A stretch of 64,000 nucleotides of DNA from Balneola sp. MJW-20 (GCF_040811775.1 NZ_JBFNXW010000001.1:1674001-1738000); one strand, 5' to 3'. Counted from the stretch's first letter, positions 46,374-57,006 are shown. Numbers and translations: made by a program. Notes: generated from the letters alone by a model not told the origin.

Positions 46374-49300
46374 ATGAGTAAAGATGTAAAAGCTGCAATG
46401 GCAGCACATAACCTTTTCTGGGATAGCTATGTGGACGGGCACATAGACGTTCTCGCTTCTGTACTTGACGATAATTTCAAGCAGATCGGTAGTGTTGAAG
46501 AAGAGGTTTTCTTTAATAAAGAAGATTCCCTGAAATTCATAAGAGACACGATCCATCAGATCACCGGAAAGCTGGAGATGCGGAATCGCAAGACCAAAGC
46601 ATACCCATTAGAAGATAAGGATCTTATACTGATCACTGAATTTTGTGATCTCTTTGTGCATGATTCGGAGTCATGGATATTTTATTCCAGGTTCCGAGCA
46701 ACCACTTTGATGCAGAAAATGGATGGTTCCTGGAAGCTGATACAGCAGCACAGTTCCATGCCGGACATCAAGGCCTCCGAAGGGGAAAATATTGCCACTG
46801 AAAAGATCAGTAAAGAGAACCTCGAGCTCCGTGAGGCCATCAAGCGGCGTACGATAGAATTGGAACAGCAGAACCGTGAACTTGAGATCGAAGCCGCATT
46901 GGAGAGGGTTCGGGCTAAAAGCATGGCAATGCAAAGTTCGGATGAAATAACCTCCATTTCGGGTTCATTTCATCAGCAGTTACTGCAGTTGGGTATCCCC
47001 ACTGAGTTTTCCTATGTATGGCTGCCCGACGAAGACAATGATGAACATCAGTTCTGGGCCAGCTGGACGGAAAATCTCAAAAAAGATCCGCTAAGTAAGC
47101 AAGTTACCTATCCACTGGATAAGACCGAAGCCTATACTGAGGCCTGCTTTACCGCCTGGGAAAACCCGGAGATTGTGCATGAAGAATTCATTCCTCCTGC
47201 CGATATAGACGGTTTTTTTGAGGTCTGGAGTGAGCTCCTTGCAGGTGCAGATAGGCTAAACGCTGAATCATTTCCGGAAGGAATTTATTATGCGGAAGCC
47301 TATATGCGTTTCGGATGTTTTGGGATCAACATCCGCAGAGAACTCACCGATGATGAGAAAAAAATACTCAAAAGGTTTTCTATTGAATTTGAAAGAGCCT
47401 ATGCCCGATTTCTGGACCTGAAGAAAGCCGAAAGACAGGCAAGGGAAGCGCAGATCGAAGCAGCGTTGGAGAAAGTGCGTGCCCGGACTATGGGAATGCA
47501 ATCCAGTGAGGAACTTTCGGATGTAGCTTCTGTAATGTTTGGACAGATGAAAGAATTGGGCGGAGACCTCTTTTCCTTCGGGATCGTGCTGTGCGAAGAG
47601 CAGAAGGATACGGTGGAACAATGGCATAATCTGGGTAATGAAGGCATGTTAACCCCCTTCTCTGTACCAATAAACCTGGATTATATACACCAGTACAGAT
47701 ACGATCAGTGGAAGGCCGGTGCAGAACTGTTTTCTATTGAAATTCCGGAAGATTACATTGCCGAGCATTTTGAGCTTATGTTCGGACTTCCATCTGTTCA
47801 GGCAACGATGGATGAAGTGGCTGCCCAGGGCGTTGAGGTTGAAGTGCCGGAGTGGGAGATCGATTACTGCGCATCATTCAGTCACGGATACCTGCTCGTA
47901 TCATCCCGAAAGGAGTTTAAGGAAGATCACATCTTTCCGCGCTTTGCTAAAGTATTTGACCAGGCCTACACCCGCTTTCTGGACCTTCAGAAAGCTGAAG
48001 CCCAGACCCGTGAGGCACAGATCGAAACAGCGCTTGAACGGATCAGAACAGCTTCAATGGCCATGCATCAGACCGAAGATATTTCTGATGTTGTGGTTGT
48101 TTTCTTCAATCAGCTGAAAGAATTAAAGGTTCATTTTGTACAGTCCTGGATCAATGTCTTTCACCTTGATGAGGGTTATTTTGATATTTGGTTTTCTCCT
48201 CTGGACGGCGTTTATAAAAAACCAGTTCATTTACAGCTACCGAGTGCTTTATTTGAGGATACCACCATCAAAGCATGGAGAGAAGGAATGACCTTTTCAT
48301 ATTTATCCTTCAGCACAAAAGAAGAACTCGAGGCGCTCTTCCAGGCCTGCGATGAGGCTACGGAGTCTGATTACTTTGCACACCTGCAGGAAAAATTACA
48401 GCTGGAGCGACTGGAATTTATCGATGCCAATTACAAGTACGGTACGGTCAGTAAGTCGGGAGATGTAAAGGCCACCAAAGAGGAAGAAGAAATACTACAA
48501 AGATTTGCAAAAGCATTTGAGCAGACCTATACCCGTTTCCTGGACCTGAAAAAAGCGGAAGAACAAGCTCGGGAAGCGCAGATCGAAGCCGCCCTGGAAC
48601 GGGTCCGATCCCGGTCTATGGCAATGCACAAAACCGAAGAATTACAGGATGTTATAAGCACGGTTTACAAACAATTCCTGAAGCTGGATGTGGAAATCAC
48701 GGGAGGCGCCTTCATTATCATAAACTCCGATATTGAATCTGAGATTATTTGCTGGGGCGCAGGAGGAACTGCTGACTACATAGAGAAAGTCCATCTTCCG
48801 TATTTAGACATGCCTATCTACACTGAACTCCTGGAAGGCATTAAAAAGGGCCCTGGTTTTTTTACTGAGTCATTTTCACCCGAAGAAAAGCGATCCTTTT
48901 TTACTGAGCTTTTCCGTAATCCTCCCTACAACAGAGAAGGAGAAGGGCGAAAACAAGAAATGTTGTCCAAACCCGGTGGTTATACCCGTTCCTGTATAGT
49001 TTCTCCCAACACCAGCATATTTATTATCAATCATCATGGGAGGCCATTCACAGAAGAAGAAAATGAGATCCTGAAACGGATGGGTAATGTCTTTGAACAG
49101 ACCTATACACGTTTCCTGGATCTCCAAAAAGCCGAAGCTCAGGCCAGAGAGGCTGAAATCGAAGCAGCACTGGAGCGGGTTCGCTCTCGATCCCTGGCCA
49201 TGCAGAAAAGTCAGGATCTGCATGATGTGGTAACACTCATCTATCAGCAACTGGATTCCATCGGACTTGAAATGAATTCAGTACTGCTTCACGAACTAAT

Positions 49301-52300
49301 TCTTGATTCAGATTCCCAGCATTTCTGGGTAGCTGCCAATGGTCAGGTGTACCCTGAACAAACGGAAATTCCTATCAACCAGAATGCTTTTTTCAGCAGA
49401 TTTGAAGTAGCCAGAAAGAACAACGAATTATTTTTCACCCAGTGTTTATCAAAAAAAGATAAGAACGACTTTTTCCAACATTATTTCAGGCACTCGAATC
49501 ATTCAGAGGTCCCTCAGGAAAGAAAAGATTTTATCTTTTCATGCCCTTCCCTGAACAGGTCAACTGCGCTGCATAAGTATACAGCACTGTCTGTGGCACG
49601 GTACGATGAGATCTCCTATACCGAAGAAGAGAATGAAGTGATCCGACGATTTGCCAGGGTTTTTGAGCAAGCCTATACCCGGTTCTTAGACTTACAAAAA
49701 GCCGAAGCCCAGGCAAGGGAAGCTGAGATCCAGCTGGCTCTTGAAAGAGTCAGGGCAAGATCTATGTCCATGCATTCATCTGATGAATTACACAATGTGC
49801 TGGAAGTTCTGTTCAGTCAGTTCTATGAATTAGGGATCGATCCGGTTAATGTGTTTCTGAGTCTGTTCAGCCGGGAGAACAGGACCCTTACCTATCGTGC
49901 AACCGGTACAGGCGGGAGCAGAACGCAGGGGCAGCAGGTTGTAAGCCTGGACAGCCTGGATGTCTGGAAGGAATTATTTGAAAAATGGAAGAATGATAAC
50001 TCTGATTCCGTTGAGGTCATCTTTTATGAAAAGGAGGTCTTGCCCACACTGTTTGATCTGCTAGACGAGACTTTTTCTTCTATGCCACCGGAAGAAAGGA
50101 TGAGTATAGATCAATTCCCTGAGGGCGGATACACCATGCACGGTTATACCCCCTTCGGTTATATAGGGTATAACCACACCCGCCCACCAACTGAGGAAGA
50201 AAAAGAGATCCTTACAAAATTCGCTTCAGAGTTCAGCAGGGTTTACCAACGTTTTCTGGATATCGAAAAAGCCGAGGCTCAGGCAAGGGAAGCTGAGATT
50301 CAGCTGGCCCTGGAGAAAGTCCGTGCCCGCTCACTTGCTATGCATCATTCTGATGAGCTTCCGGATGTTTTATCGGTTCTGTTTGAACAGTTTGATCTGC
50401 TGGGGATCAAACCCGCCTTTGCACACCTATCTCTGTTTGATGAAGAAAATGACACTTTTTCATTCCGCATGACCGGTTTTGAAGGTCAGCGTGTACTTGT
50501 TGAGCAGATCATTGATATCAATGAGATGGAAGTCTGGCAGGATGCTTTCCGTCAATGGAAAGAGGAAGAAGAAAACGCGGTGAGCTGTATTGACTATCCT
50601 CCTGAAGTATTGCCTGACCTTTTTGAAATTATGAAGCCCATTTTTGATGAACTGCCCAAAGGATCAGAAATGAGGGTTGGTGACTTCCCCGATGGTATTT
50701 ACACTACTCAGGCTAATTGCAAATTCGGCTATCTGGGCTTTAATCATACACGCAGGGCCACTGAAGAAGAAAAAGACATAGTAGCCCGGTTTGCACGGGA
50801 GTTTGGAATTACCTACAACCGCTTTCTTGAACTTCAGCAGGCTGAGGCTCAAGCCAGAGAATCTGAGATCCAGCTGGCTCTGGAGAGGGTCAGGGCCAGA
50901 TCTATGGCAATGAACCATTCTGATGATCTCACGGATGTTCTGACGGTGGTATTTGACCAGCTGACAAAGCTGGGTGTAAGATCGGTCTGGACGCATCTGA
51001 CACTTGTAGACATTGAAGCAAATACCTTCACCTACCGGATGACCGGTCAGGACGGGCAAAGGGTCATGGCTGAACAGGTCATTGACCTGGACGCATCGGA
51101 TATCTGGAAAGATTCAGCAGATGCTCTAAGGTCCGGTTCCGTTGAAACCATAACCAGGATCAAATTCCCGGCAGAATCCTTACCAGGTATCTGGGAGATC
51201 TTTGATGAGATCTTCTCATCTCTTAAAGGAAATAATAAAATTGCTCCGGAAGACTTCCCGGATGGTATTTATACGACCGAGGCAAACTGTAAATTCGGAT
51301 ACCTGGGAATTAACCGGAAATCCCCTGCCTCAAAAGAAGATGAGCAGATACTTGCCCGTTTTGCTAAAGAGTTCGGCATGGTCTATCAGCGTTTTCTGGA
51401 TATTCAAAAGGCCGAAGAACAGGCTCGTGAATCAGAGATCCAGCTGGCACTTGAAAGAGTCAGAGCCCGGACCATGGCCATGCACAGATCAGATGAAATA
51501 GCCGATGTATTAAGCAAGATCTTCCAGGAACTGACCCTTTTAGACATCGTTCTGACCCGATGTATCATCTGGATCTTCAATGATGAACAGAAATATGTTG
51601 AATGGTGGCTGGCCAACCCTGAAGAAGAATCTGGTGCACAAAGTTACCATATGGCTTACAATGATCATCCGGTATTCATGGAACACCTTAATTCCTGGAA
51701 AAAGCGTAAAGAATTATGGCTTTACAAGATCTCAGGAAAAAAGAAGTCTTCCTGGGATGATGTGATCTTTAATGAAAGTGAATTATCCAAACTCCCTGCT
51801 AACGTGATCGAGGCTATGCGGGAACCGGATGTTCTTTATTTCACAGGAACCTACAATGATTTCGGACTACTCAGAACGGTAAGTCTGGAACCGATCTCAG
51901 AAGAAAATACCGATATCATTATGAGATTCGGGAAAGTTTTTGAACAGTCTTACACACGCTTTAAGGATGTGCAAAAAGCCGAAAAACTGGCCTATGAATC
52001 AGGTAAGCAGGCTTCCTTAGACCGTATTCGTGCCGAGATCGCATCCATGCGTAATTCTGAAGATCTAAAGCAGATAACGCCCATTATATGGAATGAACTT
52101 AATACTATTGGCATCCCTTTTATACGATGCGGAGTATTCATCATTGACGAAGAGAATGGTCTCAGCCATACCTACCTGAGTACGTCTCAGGGTGACCCTA
52201 TTGCTGCGCTGCATCTCCCGGTACAGGGAATTTCGCTTACAGAAAATATTTACCGGTCCTGGAAAGCTCAGGACCTTTACACCGAACACTGGGATGAAAG

Positions 52301-53390
52301 CGATTTTGAGGCATGGATCGACAATCTGATCGCTAATGGATTCATTCAGTCAAAAGAAAGCTACAAAGCCGGTTCCACCCCAACCAACCTGGAACTCCAT
52401 TTCCTTCCCTTTAAACACGGAATGCTTTACGTGGGAAATACAGAACCGCTTTCGGATGAAAACCTGGATCTGGGGCAGTCGATGGCTAATGCCTTCTCTG
52501 TTGCATACGACCGCTATGAAGATTTCAATAAACTGGAGCAGGCCAAACTAAAGGTCGAGGAGTCATTCCAGGAACTGGAAATGGCCAAAGATCAACTTGT
52601 GCAGCAGGAAAAGCTGGCTTCTCTGGGACAACTCACGGCCGGTATTGCCCATGAGATCAAGAACCCGCTGAACTTCGTAAATAACTTTTCGGACCTCTCT
52701 CTCGAACTCGTGGATGAGTTAAGGGAAGAAATCCTGCGGGTCTACGGCGATACATCCTCTGAGGATATGCAGGACATCAGCGACATCCTTGAAGACATCG
52801 CAGCTAATCTTCAAACGATACATAAACACGGTACCAGAGCAGATACCATTGTTAAGTCTATGCTGGAACACAGCCGGGGCGGATCAGGTGAAATGGTACC
52901 GCATAATATAAACGAACTGCTGACCGAATTCGGAAATCTCTCCTTCCATGGCATGCGAGCCGGCAAAGACCCCATCAGTGTAGAGATGGTTTACGATCTT
53001 GATGAATCATTACCGGAGATCCCGGTAGTAGCGGAAGATTTCAGCCGGGTTATTGTGAATTTATGCTATAATGCCTTTGATGCCTTACGTGAAAAGGTAA
53101 AAGTGAAAAGTGAAAAAGGAGATGATTTTAAGCCTGTATTATCGATCTCATCTGCGTTAAAAGATGATCATGTGATTTTGAAGATCGAAGATAACGGCCC
53201 GGGCATTCCCGATGAGATCAGGGATAAGATCATGCAGCCTTTCTTTACCACTAAAAAAGGGACCGAGGGGACCGGACTCGGACTTAGTATTACCAATGAT
53301 ATCGTTAAAGCTCATGGCGGGAGAATAGAGATCCAGAGTGTCCCTGCTGAAAAAACCATTTTTTCGATCTACCTGGATGTAAAGGGATAG
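46374..53390 (+). CDS. Giant histidine kinase: NTF2/SnoaL-like domain + 10 sensor modules
   Basis: 2338 aa from ATG 46374 (AGGTG nine bases upstream; a GTG at 46365 is possible). Residues ~5-140 are NTF2/SnoaL-like (HNLFWDSYVDGHIDVLASVL, DGSWKLIQQHSSMP). Ten modules follow, their opening helices near residues 168, 358, 548, 735, 928, 1118, 1308, 1498, 1688 and 1875. Modules 6-9 form a close subfamily with FPDGIYTTxANCKFGYLG-type blocks. Each ends in FEQxYxRFLDLxKAE, the helix linking to the next. Then HisKA with His2093 (HEIKNPLNFVNNFSDLS) and HATPase. The last 240 residues are nearly identical to those of the next gene. No membrane segment or receiver. The next gene starts one base after its stop. 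Confidence 0.88.
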   Translation: MSKDVKAAMAAHNLFWDSYVDGHIDVLASVLDDNFKQIGSVEEEVFFNKEDSLKFIRDTIHQITGKLEMRNRKTKAYPLEDKDLILITEFCDLFVHDSESWIFYSRFRATTLMQKMDGSWKLIQQHSSMPDIKASEGENIATEKISKENLELREAIKRRTIELEQQNRELEIEAALERVRAKSMAMQSSDEITSISGSFHQQLLQLGIPTEFSYVWLPDEDNDEHQFWASWTENLKKDPLSKQVTYPLDKTEAYTEACFTAWENPEIVHEEFIPPADIDGFFEVWSELLAGADRLNAESFPEGIYYAEAYMRFGCFGINIRRELTDDEKKILKRFSIEFERAYARFLDLKKAERQAREAQIEAALEKVRARTMGMQSSEELSDVASVMFGQMKELGGDLFSFGIVLCEEQKDTVEQWHNLGNEGMLTPFSVPINLDYIHQYRYDQWKAGAELFSIEIPEDYIAEHFELMFGLPSVQATMDEVAAQGVEVEVPEWEIDYCASFSHGYLLVSSRKEFKEDHIFPRFAKVFDQAYTRFLDLQKAEAQTREAQIETALERIRTASMAMHQTEDISDVVVVFFNQLKELKVHFVQSWINVFHLDEGYFDIWFSPLDGVYKKPVHLQLPSALFEDTTIKAWREGMTFSYLSFSTKEELEALFQACDEATESDYFAHLQEKLQLERLEFIDANYKYGTVSKSGDVKATKEEEEILQRFAKAFEQTYTRFLDLKKAEEQAREAQIEAALERVRSRSMAMHKTEELQDVISTVYKQFLKLDVEITGGAFIIINSDIESEIICWGAGGTADYIEKVHLPYLDMPIYTELLEGIKKGPGFFTESFSPEEKRSFFTELFRNPPYNREGEGRKQEMLSKPGGYTRSCIVSPNTSIFIINHHGRPFTEEENEILKRMGNVFEQTYTRFLDLQKAEAQAREAEIEAALERVRSRSLAMQKSQDLHDVVTLIYQQLDSIGLEMNSVLLHELILDSDSQHFWVAANGQVYPEQTEIPINQNAFFSRFEVARKNNELFFTQCLSKKDKNDFFQHYFRHSNHSEVPQERKDFIFSCPSLNRSTALHKYTALSVARYDEISYTEEENEVIRRFARVFEQAYTRFLDLQKAEAQAREAEIQLALERVRARSMSMHSSDELHNVLEVLFSQFYELGIDPVNVFLSLFSRENRTLTYRATGTGGSRTQGQQVVSLDSLDVWKELFEKWKNDNSDSVEVIFYEKEVLPTLFDLLDETFSSMPPEERMSIDQFPEGGYTMHGYTPFGYIGYNHTRPPTEEEKEILTKFASEFSRVYQRFLDIEKAEAQAREAEIQLALEKVRARSLAMHHSDELPDVLSVLFEQFDLLGIKPAFAHLSLFDEENDTFSFRMTGFEGQRVLVEQIIDINEMEVWQDAFRQWKEEEENAVSCIDYPPEVLPDLFEIMKPIFDELPKGSEMRVGDFPDGIYTTQANCKFGYLGFNHTRRATEEEKDIVARFAREFGITYNRFLELQQAEAQARESEIQLALERVRARSMAMNHSDDLTDVLTVVFDQLTKLGVRSVWTHLTLVDIEANTFTYRMTGQDGQRVMAEQVIDLDASDIWKDSADALRSGSVETITRIKFPAESLPGIWEIFDEIFSSLKGNNKIAPEDFPDGIYTTEANCKFGYLGINRKSPASKEDEQILARFAKEFGMVYQRFLDIQKAEEQARESEIQLALERVRARTMAMHRSDEIADVLSKIFQELTLLDIVLTRCIIWIFNDEQKYVEWWLANPEEESGAQSYHMAYNDHPVFMEHLNSWKKRKELWLYKISGKKKSSWDDVIFNESELSKLPANVIEAMREPDVLYFTGTYNDFGLLRTVSLEPISEENTDIIMRFGKVFEQSYTRFKDVQKAEKLAYESGKQASLDRIRAEIASMRNSEDLKQITPIIWNELNTIGIPFIRCGVFIIDEENGLSHTYLSTSQGDPIAALHLPVQGISLTENIYRSWKAQDLYTEHWDESDFEAWIDNLIANGFIQSKESYKAGSTPTNLELHFLPFKHGMLYVGNTEPLSDENLDLGQSMANAFSVAYDRYEDFNKLEQAKLKVEESFQELEMAKDQLVQQEKLASLGQLTAGIAHEIKNPLNFVNNFSDLSLELVDELREEILRVYGDTSSEDMQDISDILEDIAANLQTIHKHGTRADTIVKSMLEHSRGGSGEMVPHNINELLTEFGNLSFHGMRAGKDPISVEMVYDLDESLPEIPVVAEDFSRVIVNLCYNAFDALREKVKVKSEKGDDFKPVLSISSALKDDHVILKIEDNGPGIPDEIRDKIMQPFFTTKKGTEGTGLGLSITNDIVKAHGGRIEIQSVPAEKTIFSIYLDVKG
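49155..52004 (+). repeat. Near-regular tandem sensor modules in the second giant kinase
   Basis: The Glu codon opening the linker helix (EIxxALERVRAR) lies at 49155, 49725, 50295, 50865 and 51435: exactly 570 bp (190 codons) each time. Earlier units are spaced 561-576 bp. Exact length conservation with diverged sequence points to successive in-register duplication. Confidence 0.85.
52602..53320 (+). repeat. 719-bp kinase-core tract, copy A
   Basis: Identical to 56227-56945 without any gap, apart from three third-position changes clustered in 30 bp (about 52847, 52856 and 52876). It encodes QQEKLASLGQL through the AHGG after GTGLGLSITNDIVK. Sequence outside differs at both ends. Confidence 0.9.
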
Positions 53391-53391
53391 T

Positions 53392-56300
53392 ATGGAATCA
53401 TCAAAACTTCAATTACTGGAAGAAAATTATGAAAGAGTCCTGAATGTGGGATTCTGTCTCAAACCCTATGAGGATCTGTCCCATATAATAGGGTCCGAGC
53501 CCGTTGTTTTTGGTACTACTAAGGACGAGAAGATCTTGTCCATGGAAGAGGTTGATGCATTGTTCCGGTCTCAATATGAACAGATGGGTGATATGAAGCC
53601 CGGGATGGACCGGAATCGTGTGGCTACTCATATATCACCAGATGGAAATAATGCTTTTATCGTGGAGGAGATCACGCTTACTCTTTCCTCTCCGGAAGAG
53701 GTTAACTCCATTTTTATGCGGGCCAGCTGTGTGATGGAGTATAATAACGATCAATGGCAGTTGACTCACTGGCATACTTCCACCCCGGTTGATACGGAAA
53801 ACGATCACTGGCATCAGGAGGAATGGAAACGGGAAAAGGAGAAACTGCAACAGCTTGTTGATCAGCAGACAAAAGACCTCCTTAAAAAAAACCGGGAGCT
53901 TGAAATAGAGACTTCTCTGGAACGTGTCAGATCCCACACCATGGGAATGATTAAAAGTACCGAACTAAAAGCGGTAGTAAAAGTGATCTTTGAGGAACTC
54001 GCTCAACTTGACATTAGCGCTGAGCATGCTGGTATCGTCGTAGATTATGAGTCCGAAAAGGATTGGCACTTATGGGTTGCTGAAAAACAGGATATACCTT
54101 CAAAGATCACATATCCGTACCTTGATCTTGTATGGGATCAGCAGTTTACACAAGCAAAAAAAGAGGGTAAAGAATTTTTTACCACACTTCTTAATTTTGA
54201 TGAAAAGAACAGCTTCTACAAGAAGTTACTTCCCCATATTGAGGGTCTGACTGATAAGGCCAGAGATTTTTATTTCAATTGTCCCGGACTTGCTATTTCA
54301 ACCGTGATTGAAGAAGACATTGGCCTTTATATTGAAAACTTCGCCGGAACACCTTATTCCTCGGAAGAAAATGAAATCCTAAAGAGGTTTGGCAAGGTCT
54401 TTCAGCAAGCTTATACCCGCTTTTTAGATCTGCAAAAAGCAGAGCGTCAGGCACGCGAAGCTAAAATTGAAACAGCGCTCGAGAAGATCCGGTCCCGAAC
54501 CATGGGGATGCAAACAGGAGAAGAACTCAAAGATGTTGTGGTTCTGTTGTATAAAGAACTCATTGCACTAGGGGTGACCAATTTTGTTACCTGCGGGTAT
54601 GTCGAAATTCACGAGGACAGGCAAATACAGGAAACCTGGGTTACCAGTCCCGGGGGTGATGAGTTTGGTCTGTTTTACCTGCCGCTTACAGGAGATGATA
54701 CTTTTGATGCACGATATGTCGCGTGGAAAGCTCAGGAACCCGTATTTCATCAATCCGTAGCCGGACAAGTGAGATTAGATCATCTCGAATACGCAATTAC
54801 CAAATTCAACTCTAAAGAAGCCGAGGAAATGGTGCGAAGTCAGTTTCCTGACCCGACGGTTTTTTACTGCTTTAACTTCTCTCACGGATATCTGCATATC
54901 GTAGGCGGCTCTATTCTGAGTCCTGAAGAAGAAGAATTGCTGGCCAGATTCACCAAGGTTTTTGAACAAACCTACACCCGTTTCCTGGACCTCAAAAAAG
55001 CGGAAGCACAGGCACGGGAAGCCAAAATTGAAACTGCCCTGGAAAAAGTCAGGTCCCGCTCTATGGGGATGCAGTCTAGTGATGAATTGCCGGAAGTAGC
55101 TAACCTGCTGTTTCTGGAAATTCAGGCCCTGGGAATCAATGCCTGGAGCTGCGGTTATTGTATTCTGGAAGAGGACCGCCGATCAAGTACCTGCATCATG
55201 AGCAGTGAAGGAACCATTCAAAAACCATTCCTCTTACCTCACCACGGAGAACCCTCCTTCGATGAATGGGATAATTTCGTTCACAGTGAAAAATCGTTCT
55301 TTATTCAGGAACTGAAAGAAGAAGCCATAGAAAGCCACTATGACTTCATGTTGTCGCTTCCCCAGCTTCAGCCTGTATTTCAGGACCTTGACGACGCCGG
55401 TCTTTCTCTCCCAACTTATCAGATAAACCATCTGTCAAAATTCTCAGATGGGTTTCTCCTTTTTATAACCTATGAGAAGGTGCCGGATGCCCATGATATA
55501 TTCAAACGTTTTACCACCGTATTTGACCAGACCTATACCCGGTTTTTAGATCTGCAGAGATCAGAACAAAGAGCTCGTGAGGCCGAAGTTGAATTATCTC
55601 TTGAGAGAGTTCGAGCACAAGTCACGGCCATGCAGGAATCTTCCGACCTCTTCGATATCGTCGTGAATATGCGAAAAGAGTTTATTTCATTGGGACATGA
55701 AGCAGACTATTTCTGGCATATGCGCTGGCTGCCGGATTCCTATGAAATGTCGATGACTTCTGAGGATGGCAACCGAATTGGCATGGTGATCAGAATTCCC
55801 AAATTCGTACATGACGCTATTCACGGTTTGGCTGAATGGGAGAAAAGCAGTGAGCCGGTATATGTTATGCCTCTGAATGCGAATGATGCCTGGGATTATA
55901 TAGAGAATATGAATACCCACGGTCAGTACGAGAAGGCTGATCCCAATGCTCCAGATGAGCAGGCTATTCAGGATCTGGGAGGCCTTACATTCATCATTGC
56001 ACGCACTTCCCATGGAGAGATCGGATTCAGCCTTCCGGGTGAAGTACCGGATCCGCCTCAGGATGCACTGGATACACTGAAGCGCTTTGCCGGCGTATTT
56101 GATCTGGCATATCAGCGATTTGAGGATCTTCAGGAATCCGAACAACAGGCAAAACTTATCCTTGAAGAACGTGATCGCCTTGAAGTTACACTGAAGGAAT
56201 TACACGCCACTCAGGACCAGTTGATACAGCAGGAAAAGCTGGCTTCTCTGGGACAACTCACGGCCGGTATTGCCCATGAGATCAAGAACCCGCTGAACTT

Positions 56301-57006
56301 CGTAAATAACTTTTCGGACCTCTCTCTCGAACTCGTGGATGAGTTAAGGGAAGAAATCCTGCGGGTCTACGGCGATACATCCTCTGAGGATATGCAGGAC
56401 ATCAGCGACATCCTTGAAGACATCGCAGCTAATCTTCAAACGATACATAAACACGGTACCAGAGCAGATACGATTGTTAAATCTATGCTGGAACACAGCC
56501 GTGGCGGATCAGGTGAAATGGTACCGCATAATATAAACGAACTGCTGACCGAATTCGGAAATCTCTCCTTCCATGGCATGCGAGCCGGCAAAGACCCCAT
56601 CAGTGTAGAGATGGTTTACGATCTTGATGAATCATTACCGGAGATCCCGGTAGTAGCGGAAGATTTCAGCCGGGTTATTGTGAATTTATGCTATAATGCC
56701 TTTGATGCCTTACGTGAAAAGGTAAAAGTGAAAAGTGAAAAAGGAGATGATTTTAAGCCTGTATTATCGATCTCATCTGCGTTAAAAGATGATCATGTGA
56801 TTTTGAAGATCGAAGATAACGGCCCGGGCATTCCCGATGAGATCAGGGATAAGATCATGCAGCCTTTCTTTACCACTAAAAAAGGGACCGAGGGGACCGG
56901 ACTCGGACTTAGTATTACCAATGATATCGTTAAAGCTCATGGCGGTAAATTGCGGATTGAAAGCGGAGATGATTTCAGCAGATTCATAATAGAAATGAAC
57001 AAATGA
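53392..57006 (+). CDS. Histidine kinase: NTF2/SnoaL-like domain + 4 sensor modules
   Basis: 1204 aa. An N-terminal NTF2/SnoaL-like domain (residues ~1-150, ending DQWQLTHWHTSTPVDTEND) leads by a charged helix to four modules opening near 168, 357, 544 and 731; spacing of the last three is 561 bp. The coiled coil ERDRLEVTLKELHATQDQL resembles the 43212 kinase, while HisKA (His962) and HATPase come from the tract shared with the 46374 kinase, so the gene looks mosaic. No membrane segment or receiver. Its ATG follows the previous stop by one base, and its TGA overlaps the ATG of the propeller kinase by four bases (ATGA). Confidence 0.88.
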   Translation: MESSKLQLLEENYERVLNVGFCLKPYEDLSHIIGSEPVVFGTTKDEKILSMEEVDALFRSQYEQMGDMKPGMDRNRVATHISPDGNNAFIVEEITLTLSSPEEVNSIFMRASCVMEYNNDQWQLTHWHTSTPVDTENDHWHQEEWKREKEKLQQLVDQQTKDLLKKNRELEIETSLERVRSHTMGMIKSTELKAVVKVIFEELAQLDISAEHAGIVVDYESEKDWHLWVAEKQDIPSKITYPYLDLVWDQQFTQAKKEGKEFFTTLLNFDEKNSFYKKLLPHIEGLTDKARDFYFNCPGLAISTVIEEDIGLYIENFAGTPYSSEENEILKRFGKVFQQAYTRFLDLQKAERQAREAKIETALEKIRSRTMGMQTGEELKDVVVLLYKELIALGVTNFVTCGYVEIHEDRQIQETWVTSPGGDEFGLFYLPLTGDDTFDARYVAWKAQEPVFHQSVAGQVRLDHLEYAITKFNSKEAEEMVRSQFPDPTVFYCFNFSHGYLHIVGGSILSPEEEELLARFTKVFEQTYTRFLDLKKAEAQAREAKIETALEKVRSRSMGMQSSDELPEVANLLFLEIQALGINAWSCGYCILEEDRRSSTCIMSSEGTIQKPFLLPHHGEPSFDEWDNFVHSEKSFFIQELKEEAIESHYDFMLSLPQLQPVFQDLDDAGLSLPTYQINHLSKFSDGFLLFITYEKVPDAHDIFKRFTTVFDQTYTRFLDLQRSEQRAREAEVELSLERVRAQVTAMQESSDLFDIVVNMRKEFISLGHEADYFWHMRWLPDSYEMSMTSEDGNRIGMVIRIPKFVHDAIHGLAEWEKSSEPVYVMPLNANDAWDYIENMNTHGQYEKADPNAPDEQAIQDLGGLTFIIARTSHGEIGFSLPGEVPDPPQDALDTLKRFAGVFDLAYQRFEDLQESEQQAKLILEERDRLEVTLKELHATQDQLIQQEKLASLGQLTAGIAHEIKNPLNFVNNFSDLSLELVDELREEILRVYGDTSSEDMQDISDILEDIAANLQTIHKHGTRADTIVKSMLEHSRGGSGEMVPHNINELLTEFGNLSFHGMRAGKDPISVEMVYDLDESLPEIPVVAEDFSRVIVNLCYNAFDALREKVKVKSEKGDDFKPVLSISSALKDDHVILKIEDNGPGIPDEIRDKIMQPFFTTKKGTEGTGLGLSITNDIVKAHGGKLRIESGDDFSRFIIEMNK
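56227..56945 (+). repeat. 719-bp kinase-core tract, copy B
   Basis: Matches 52602-53320 base for base except three synonymous changes. At two of these, copy B carries the bases found in the related 43212 kinase (AAATC, CGTGGCGG), which suggests patchy gene conversion. Confidence 0.9.
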
